This document shows positions 58,771-64,000 of a stretch of DNA of 64,000 bases, piece after piece. The notes beneath the pieces are model-generated. The model made no database searches, was not told the DNA's origin, and saw nothing but the letters and a program-made list of their open reading frames with translations. A program made the translations under genes and the position numbers. Location of the stretch: the NCBI RefSeq assembly GCF_001442755.1, contig NZ_CP006367.1, forward strand, positions 868,001-932,000, in the 5' to 3' direction. Each line of letters opens with the position of its first letter. The first letter of the stretch is position 1. Source of the stretch: Aureimonas sp. AU20 (GTDB lineage: Bacteria; Pseudomonadota; Alphaproteobacteria; Rhizobiales; Rhizobiaceae).

Positions 58771-59439
58771 ATGTTCGGTTTGAACCTTCTGAAGAAGACC
58801 AAGCTGCCCGCCGCCGAAGAGGCGCTGCCCGGCCGCTCGACGCCGATCCCGACGGCCGAGACGCATTTCGTCAACGGCGCGCCGCTGAAGGCCCCGTTCG
58901 GCGAGGGCGTCGAGACCGCGATCTTCGGCCTCGGCTGCTTCTGGGGCGCGGAGCGCAAGTTCTGGCAGACGCCCGGCGTGGTTTCCACGGCGGTCGGCTA
59001 TGCCGCCGGCCTGACGCCGAACCCGACCTACGAGGAGGTCTGTTCGGGCCAGACCGGGCACAACGAGGTCGTGCTCGTCGCGTTCGATCCCAAGCGCGTG
59101 TCCCACGACGAACTGCTGGCCCTCTTCTTCGAGTCGCACAACCCGACGCAGGGCATGCGCCAGGGCAATGATATCGGCACGCAGTATCGCTCCGGCATCT
59201 ACGTCACCAGCGAGGCGCAGCGCGAGGCGGCGGAGCGCGCCAAGGCGGCCTATGGGCAGGCTCTCGCCAAGGCCGGCCACCGCGATCCGATCACCACCGA
59301 GATTCTGGAGGCGCCGGAATTCTTTTATGCCGAGACCTACCACCAGCAGTATCTCGCCAAGAACCCGCGCGGCTATTGCGGCCTCGGCGGTACGGGCGTG
59401 AGCTGCCCGGTAGGATTGAACGCGGTCGCCGCCGAGTAA
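58771..59439 (+). CDS. msrA: Peptide methionine-(S)-S-oxide reductase MsrA
   Basis: 222 residues. The catalytic [11 protein letters not shown] motif carries the nucleophilic Cys. [40 protein letters not shown] and [20 protein letters not shown] are conserved blocks. Recycling Cys is near the C-terminus ([15 protein letters not shown]). An N-terminal extension of about 45 residues ([20 protein letters not shown]) is typical of proteobacterial MsrA. It repairs oxidised methionine using thioredoxin. Ends well before a terminator. Confidence 0.96.
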   Translation: MFGLNLLKKTKLPAAEEALPGRSTPIPTAETHFVNGAPLKAPFGEGVETAIFGLGCFWGAERKFWQTPGVVSTAVGYAAGLTPNPTYEEVCSGQTGHNEVVLVAFDPKRVSHDELLALFFESHNPTQGMRQGNDIGTQYRSGIYVTSEAQREAAERAKAAYGQALAKAGHRDPITTEILEAPEFFYAETYHQQYLAKNPRGYCGLGGTGVSCPVGLNAVAAE

Positions 59440-59560
59440 GGGCGTCCATGCCATTCCTCGGGTCGGAATGAGGTTTCCGACTGGAGGATCGGGACAGCCG
59501 ACTCGCTGGAGGACATCGTTCCTCACGACCAATGGCGCTGCGTGGCCGGTGGTTGAATCG

Positions 59561-59600
59561 AAAAAGGCGCGGGGCTCGAAGGCCCTCGCGCCTTTTTTTG
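59561..59600. terminator. Bidirectional rho-independent terminator
   Basis: AAAAAGGCGCG-GGGC, a short loop, then GCCCTCGCGCC-TTTTTTT. GC-rich stem with A-tract on the left and T-tract on the right, 120 bases after msrA. Confidence 0.85.
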
Positions 59601-59782
59601 GGATATGGCGAGGCAGGGAAGTCGGCCGCAGGGCGCTGCGTTGAGGATATCTCCGCTTTTTTGCTGCGCGCGCCGACGCTTCGTGCCAGTTTCGCAAACT
59701 GGAATGAGCCTGGCGGACACAAGCCGGGCCGCGCCGCTCGGGGCCGCTCGCCCCGCCTCCTCAACAGGGACCCGCGACACTC

Positions 59783-60781
59783 ATGAAGTCCATCCTCGCC
59801 GGCCTTCTCGCCGCTTGCCTCGCCGCCACGGCCGGCTCCGCCCTCGCTGCGGACCTGAAGCCCGCCGTGATCTTCGACCTCGGCGGCAAGTTCGACAAAT
59901 CCTTCAACGAGGCCGCCTTCAACGGCGCCGAGCGTTTCAAGAAGGAATCGGGCACCGCCTATCGCGAGTTCGAGATGCAGAACGAGACGCAGCGCGAGCA
60001 GGTGCTGCGCCGCTTCGCACGCGACGGCAACTCGCCCATCATCGCCGTCGGCTTCGCCCAGCAGGCGGCGGTGACCAATGTCGCCAAGGAATATCCCAAC
60101 CTCCAGTTCGCCATCATCGACACGGTGGTGGACCTGCCGAACGTGCGCTCGCTCCTCTTCAAGGAGGAGGAGGGCTCCTATCTCGTCGGCATGCTGGCGG
60201 CGATGAAGTCGCAGTCCGGTACGGTCGGCTTCGTCGGCGGCATGGACATTCCGCTGATCCGCAACTTCGCCTGCGGCTACAAGGGCGGCGTTCTGGCGGC
60301 CAAGAAGGACGCCAAGTATCTCGAGAACATGACGGGCACCACGGCGAGCGCCTGGAACGACCCCGTGCGCGGCGGCGAACTCGCCCGCTCGCAGATGTCG
60401 CAGGGCGCGGACGTGATCTTCCACGCCGCCGGCGGCACCGGCATCGGCGTGCTGCAGGCCGTGGCGGACGGCGGCAAGTTCGGCATCGGCGTCGACTCCA
60501 ACCAGAACATGCTGCATCCCGGCCATGTCCTCACCTCCATGGTGAAGCGCGTCGACAACGCGGTGTACCAGACCTTCAACGACGCCAAGAACGGCACGTT
60601 CAAAGGCGGCACGGTAACGCTCGGCCTGAAGGAAGACGGCGTCGGCTATGCCGTGGACGACAACAACAAGGCGCTGCTGACCCCCGAGATGACGGCCGCC
60701 GTGGAAAAGGCCAAGGCCGACATCATCGCCGGCACGGTCAAGGTCCACAACTACAACACGGACAACGCCTGCCCCTATTGA
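59783..60781 (+). CDS. BMP-family ABC substrate-binding protein (nucleoside binding)
   Basis: 332 residues with signal peptide (LAGLLAACLAATAGSALAAD). Basic-membrane-protein/PnrA family: VIFDLGGKFDKSFNEAAFNG, GNSPIIAVGFAQQAAVTNVA, GFVGGMDIPLIRNFACGYKG, GIGVDSNQNMLHPGHVLTSM. These bind purine nucleosides. It is followed by a terminator, a nucleoside hydrolase and, 1.9 kb on, an ABC ATPase of the nucleoside type, all pointing to nucleoside uptake. Confidence 0.93.
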   Translation: MKSILAGLLAACLAATAGSALAADLKPAVIFDLGGKFDKSFNEAAFNGAERFKKESGTAYREFEMQNETQREQVLRRFARDGNSPIIAVGFAQQAAVTNVAKEYPNLQFAIIDTVVDLPNVRSLLFKEEEGSYLVGMLAAMKSQSGTVGFVGGMDIPLIRNFACGYKGGVLAAKKDAKYLENMTGTTASAWNDPVRGGELARSQMSQGADVIFHAAGGTGIGVLQAVADGGKFGIGVDSNQNMLHPGHVLTSMVKRVDNAVYQTFNDAKNGTFKGGTVTLGLKEDGVGYAVDDNNKALLTPEMTAAVEKAKADIIAGTVKVHNYNTDNACPY

Positions 60782-60806
60782 TCCCTATGGATTGAAGCGC
60801 GGTTCG

Positions 60807-60838
60807 CGGCCCGGGGCGTCCTGCTCCGGGCCGTTTTT
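60807..60838 (+). terminator. Rho-independent terminator after the BMP gene
   Basis: CGGCCCGGGG-N7-CTCCGGGCCG forms a 10-bp stem (one G-T pair), followed by TTTTT at 60834-60838, 26 bases after the stop. Confidence 0.85.
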
Positions 60839-60916
60839 CGTTTGAGCGGTCCGCATCTGGTCAAGCGGGGCCCGCCGGTGCTAGAGGCGCGGCTCGACAG
60901 CTGGGAAGGGCAGGCC

Positions 60917-61855
60917 ATGCGCAAGGTGATCTTCGACACCGATCCGGGGCAGGACGACGCGGTGGCGATCCTCGCCGCGCTCGGCTCCCAGCAGGAGATC
61001 GAGGTGATCGGCATCTCGGCGGTGGCCGGCAACATTCCGCTGCACCACACCGTCAACAACGCGCTGCGCCTGATCGAACTGGCCGGCCGGCCGGACATTC
61101 CCGTCCATGCCGGGGCGGACCGGCCCTTCGCCCACGCTCTGGTGACGGCCGAGCATGTGCATGGCGAGACGGGCCTCGATGGGCCGGACCTGCCGCAGCC
61201 CGTGACGCGGGTGCGCGAGGGCCATTCGGTCGATTTCATCATCGACACGGTGCGCCGCCTGCCGGAAAAGACGGTGACGATCGCGGCGCTGGGGCCGCTC
61301 ACCAACATCGCGCTCGCCTTTCTGAAGGCGCCCGACATCGCCCGGCGGCTGCAGGGCATCGTCCTGATGGGCGGGGCCTATTTCGAGGTCGGCAACGTCA
61401 CGCCTACCGCCGAGTTCAACATCTATGTCGATCCCGACGCGGCCGGGGTCGTGTTCCGCTCGGGCGCCGAGATCACCGTTCTGCCGCTCGACGTCACCCA
61501 TGGCATGCATGCGACGCCCGAGCGCATCGAGGCCTTCCGGCGCCTCGGCAACAAGGCGGGCGCGGCGGTGGCCGCCATGCTCAGCTTCTCGGAAACCTAC
61601 GATCTCAAGAAGTTCGGCTGGGACGGCGCGCCGCTGCATGACCCTTGCGTCACCGCCTATCTCGTGGCGCCCGAGCTGTTCGAGGGACGGCGTGTGAACA
61701 TCGAGGTGGAAACCGCGAGCGTGCTGACGCGCGGCATGACGGTGGTAGATTACTGGGGCGTCACCGACCGCGCGCCCAACGCTTTCTTCGTGCGGCGCGG
61801 CGACGCGGACGGCTTCTTCCGGCTCCTGGTGGAGCGCGTCGCGCGCCTGCCTTGA
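60917..61855 (+). CDS. Nucleoside hydrolase (inosine-uridine preferring type)
   Basis: 312 residues from ATG 60917 (GGGAAGGG seven bases upstream). The N-terminal calcium-binding DTDPGQDDAV motif defines the IUNH family. ITVLPLDVTHGMH, MGGAYFEVGNVTPTAEFNIY and WDGAPLHDPCVTAYLV follow, with the active-site Asn/Glu and His. It hydrolyses ribonucleosides to base and ribose. Placed between nucleoside-binding protein and nucleoside ABC ATPase. Confidence 0.95.
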   Translation: MRKVIFDTDPGQDDAVAILAALGSQQEIEVIGISAVAGNIPLHHTVNNALRLIELAGRPDIPVHAGADRPFAHALVTAEHVHGETGLDGPDLPQPVTRVREGHSVDFIIDTVRRLPEKTVTIAALGPLTNIALAFLKAPDIARRLQGIVLMGGAYFEVGNVTPTAEFNIYVDPDAAGVVFRSGAEITVLPLDVTHGMHATPERIEAFRRLGNKAGAAVAAMLSFSETYDLKKFGWDGAPLHDPCVTAYLVAPELFEGRRVNIEVETASVLTRGMTVVDYWGVTDRAPNAFFVRRGDADGFFRLLVERVARLP

Positions 61856-61891
61856 GCAGGGCGGGCCGTGGGGCGCTTGCGCCCCCTCGGC

Positions 61892-62101
61892 TCAATAGTG
61901 CGGCGGCTTGGTGATCTCGGGCCGGGGCGTCGCCACTTCTTCCAGCGCCAGGAAGCGCTCGGCCAGAACCTTCAGCGTCTTGCGCAGCCGGTCGATCTCG
62001 CCGCCCTGGCGCGCCATCTCGGCGGACAGCTCCTCGATCGTCCGGTTCTGGTGGGCGACCTGGATTTCCAGTTCCGTGATGCGCGGGTCGAGGGCGCTCA
62101 T
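61892..62101 (-). CDS. slyX: SlyX family protein
   Basis: 69 residues. Coiled coil ITELEIQVAHQNRTIEELSA, then KTLKVLAERFLALEEV and the family-typical ending PPHY. Its start overlaps the stop of the thioesterase gene (ATGA). Function of SlyX is unknown. Convergent with the nucleoside hydrolase. Confidence 0.92.
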   Translation of the reverse strand: MSALDPRITELEIQVAHQNRTIEELSAEMARQGGEIDRLRKTLKVLAERFLALEEVATPRPEITKPPHY

Positions 62102-62550
62102 CGCACGATCCTTTCCAGAATGGCGCGCAGCCCATCCGGCAGCGGCACGGGGCGGCGCGTCTCGGCGCTCACATGCACATGCACGAAAACCCCTTCCGCG
62201 GCGGCGATGTCGTCCTCGTTGCGGAACAAGGCGATGTCGTAGGCGATCGAGGAAGAGCCGAGCCGCGCGATGCGAAGGCCCACCGTCACCCGGTCGGGAA
62301 AGCCGATCTCGGAAAAATAGCGGCAGCCCGTTTCTGCGACGAAGAGAAGCGTCTCGCCCGGGCTCGTCGGCAGGCCCTGTTGGAGGAGCCAGCTCGTCAC
62401 CGCCGTGTCGAAGAACGTGTAGTAGGCCGCATTGTTCATGTGGCCATAGGCGTCGTTGTCAGACCAGCGGGTCGAGACCTCGATGAAGGCGGCGAACTCG
62501 GCGCGGCTGCGAGGGCGCGGTCGGGGCGGGCTCGGCTCGGAAGGGGACAT
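62098..62550 (-). CDS. Acyl-CoA thioesterase, 4HBT (hot-dog) family
   Basis: 150 residues from ATG 62550; an upstream open frame is unrelated. Hot-dog fold with the 4-hydroxybenzoyl-CoA thioesterase motif WSDNDAYGHMNNAAYYTFFD, where Asp in SDNDAYGHMNN is catalytic, and HVHVSAETRRPVPLPDGLRA at the end. It hydrolyses short or aromatic acyl-CoA esters. Translationally coupled to slyX. Divergent from the ABC ATPase, with 166 bases between the starts. Confidence 0.9.
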   Translation of the reverse strand: MSPSEPSPPRPRPRSRAEFAAFIEVSTRWSDNDAYGHMNNAAYYTFFDTAVTSWLLQQGLPTSPGETLLFVAETGCRYFSEIGFPDRVTVGLRIARLGSSSIAYDIALFRNEDDIAAAEGVFVHVHVSAETRRPVPLPDGLRAILERIVR

Positions 62551-62716
62551 GGGACTGGCTGGCTCCGGCTTTGAGGGTTCGTGCGGGGAGTGGCCCGCAA
62601 CGGCTTCGGGTTCAAGCCGTTTTCTGAAGGAGGGCGCGCCCATCGAGTCGGCTGGCAATCGGGCGCGGGCCTCTCTAAACTCGCGCGCAATTGAAATTCG
62701 GGATCTCAGGACCGGC

Positions 62717-64000
62717 ATGGCGCCAGCGATCGAACTGATCGGCATTTCCAAGAGCTTCGGCCCCGTGCGGGCCAACCGCGATATCAACATGCGGGTGGAA
62801 AAGGGCACGATCCACGGAATCGTCGGCGAGAACGGCGCGGGCAAGTCGACGCTCATGTCGATCCTCTACGGCTTCTATCAGGCCGACGAGGGCGAAATCC
62901 GGGTCAACGGCGCAAGCCTGACGATCCCCGATTCGAACGCCGCGATCGCCGCCGGCATCGGCATGGTGCACCAGCACTTCATGCTGGTGGAAAACTTCAC
63001 GGTCATCGAAAACGTCATGCTGGGCGCCGAGCAGTCGGGCCTTCTGTCCTCCGGCATCCGCCGCGTGCGGGCCGAGCTCCTGCGGCTGGAGCGCGAGCAT
63101 GGGCTCGCCATCGACCCAGACGCCGTGGTGGAGACGTTGCCCGTCGGCCTCCAGCAGCGGGTGGAAATCCTGAAGGCGCTCTATCGCGGCGCCGAGATCC
63201 TGATCCTGGACGAGCCGACCGGCGTGCTCACCCCGGCCGAGGCGGACCAGCTCTTCTCCGTGCTGCGCCACCTCAGGGACGAGGGGAAGACCGTCATCCT
63301 CATCACGCACAAGCTGCGCGAGATCCTGGCGGTGACGGACAATGTCTCCGTCATGCGGCGCGGCGAGATCGTGGCGACCGTCAAGACCAAGGAAACGTCG
63401 GCCCCGGAGCTCGCCGAGCTCATGGTCGGGCGCCGGGTTCTCCTCCGGGTCGAGAAAGGCGCGGCCGTCCCGCGCGAGCCGCTTCTGGAGGTCACCGACC
63501 TCACCGTGCGGGACGGGCGCGGCGTCGCCATGGTGGAGAACGTCTCCTTCCAGATCCGGGCGGGCGAGATCGTCGGCATCGCGGGCGTCGCCGGCAACGG
63601 CCAGTCCGAGCTTCTGGAGGCTCTGTCGGGCATCCACGCGGCCGAGCGCGGCACCGTGCGCCTGTGCGGGGAGACGCTGGACCTCAAGCGGGACATGGAC
63701 CCGGCCATGCTGCGCACGCGCGGCATGGCGCATGTGCCGGAGGACCGGCACCATATGGGCCTCGTCCTGCCTTTCACCGAGGCCGAGAACGCCATTCTCG
63801 GCTATCACCGCGACCCCGCCTATGCGAAGGGCCCATTTCTCGACGTCGCCGCCATGCGCGCGGAAGCGCAGGCCAAGATCGCCGCCTACGACATCCGCCC
63901 GCCGTCTCCCGATCTCAGGACCGCCAATTTCTCCGGCGGCAACCAGCAGAAGGTCGTGCTGGCGCGCGAGATGGAGCGCGACCCGGCGGTTCTGCTCATC
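62717..64000 (+). CDS. Nucleoside-type ABC transporter ATP-binding protein, two NBDs (3' end beyond window)
   Basis: Open from ATG 62717 to the window end (428 codons), so about 80-100 residues are missing. Two ABC domains of the RbsA/MglA/YufO kind. NBD1: Walker A GENGAGKST, signature VGLQQRVEILKALYRGA (atypical, normal for the group), Walker B ILILDEPTGVLTP, ITHKLRE. NBD2 starts VEKGAAVPREPLLEVTDLTV: degenerate Walker A GVAGNGQSEL, then FSGGNQQKVVLAREMERDP. Paired with BMP proteins in nucleoside importers; the permeases should follow beyond 64000. Confidence 0.94.
   Translation, partial: MAPAIELIGISKSFGPVRANRDINMRVEKGTIHGIVGENGAGKSTLMSILYGFYQADEGEIRVNGASLTIPDSNAAIAAGIGMVHQHFMLVENFTVIENVMLGAEQSGLLSSGIRRVRAELLRLEREHGLAIDPDAVVETLPVGLQQRVEILKALYRGAEILILDEPTGVLTPAEADQLFSVLRHLRDEGKTVILITHKLREILAVTDNVSVMRRGEIVATVKTKETSAPELAELMVGRRVLLRVEKGAAVPREPLLEVTDLTVRDGRGVAMVENVSFQIRAGEIVGIAGVAGNGQSELLEALSGIHAAERGTVRLCGETLDLKRDMDPAMLRTRGMAHVPEDRHHMGLVLPFTEAENAILGYHRDPAYAKGPFLDVAAMRAEAQAKIAAYDIRPPSPDLRTANFSGGNQQKVVLAREMERDPAVLLI

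Noticed and set aside
62675..63808. Minus-strand open frame of 377 codons
   Set aside because: Shadow of the ABC ATPase, which has all its nucleotide-binding motifs on the plus strand.

Overview
The window is GC-rich, densely coded DNA from an alphaproteobacterium, most likely of the order Hyphomicrobiales (Rhizobiales). I infer this from gene content and protein style: a DUF1852/core-MetE pair, PepSY-RR-HK and MFP/RND-RR-HK sets, BMP-type nucleoside uptake, and many LysR/TetR/AraC/GntR regulators. The genus cannot be fixed from the sequence alone. Only one intact RNA gene is visible, a tRNA-Ser(GGA) at about 58.0 kb. I see no rRNA, CRISPR array, prophage or complete insertion sequence.

Layout. 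0-5.6 kb: a NodT-type outer-membrane efflux lipoprotein cut by the window edge, a GH26-like glycoside hydrolase, and a PepSY protein with its two-component system. 5.6-11 kb: an IS6-family remnant, two small unknown genes, a very large CheB-CheR-PAS protein, and a damaged stretch with fragments of a PAS gene, a cupin gene and an amino-acid dehydrogenase gene. 11-15 kb: a spermidine-synthase-like protein, rsgA and chrA. 15.5-26.6 kb: a coherent catabolic island with an SDR, a SnoaL-like protein, two GST-family proteins, an iron alcohol dehydrogenase, an aldehyde dehydrogenase, a LysR regulator, a CaiB-type CoA transferase, a CoA-ester lyase and a class I fumarase. 26.8-29.3 kb: a cobalamin riboswitch, preceded by a palindromic operator candidate, in front of mesX-mesD (B12-independent methionine synthesis). 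29.5-34.4 kb: a truncated PAS gene, an RND efflux operon with a large internal deletion, and its apparently intact two-component system. 34.6-46 kb: a lipoprotein, a methyltransferase, small membrane proteins, and TetR/Lrp/AraC regulators each paired with an enzyme or transporter, mixed with IS3, IS630, Lrp and SDR remnants. 46.5-51 kb: an amino-acid-type ABC importer with a GntR regulator and an enolase-superfamily dehydratase. 51.4-57.5 kb: LysR/quinone oxidoreductase, a secreted esterase, a DUF4142 protein and AraC. 58-64 kb: tRNA-Ser, msrA, a BMP substrate-binding protein, a nucleoside hydrolase, slyX, a thioesterase and a nucleoside-type ABC ATPase cut by the right edge.

How the genes work together. 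The strongest multi-gene story is the 15.5-26.6 kb island. CaiB CoA transferase, HpcH/HpaI CoA lyase and class I fumarase form the enzyme set expected for mesaconate to citramalate to citramalyl-CoA to acetyl-CoA plus pyruvate. The glutathione transferases and dehydrogenases could feed such a C5 acid into the pathway. Palindromes of the form CATAGG-N5-CCTATG and CCATAG-N7-CTATGG lie in three of its intergenic regions and form a candidate LysR regulon. The MesXD locus appears to be controlled at two levels, by an operator and a B12 riboswitch. BMP protein, nucleoside hydrolase and ABC ATPase form a nucleoside uptake and cleavage module.

The second theme is erosion. At least eight gene remnants, with clean deletion joints in two places, sit next to nine copies of a dispersed intergenic repeat. 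One remnant, the N-terminus of a PAS gene with its 130-bp leader, is a diverged copy of the longer PAS gene 19 kb away.
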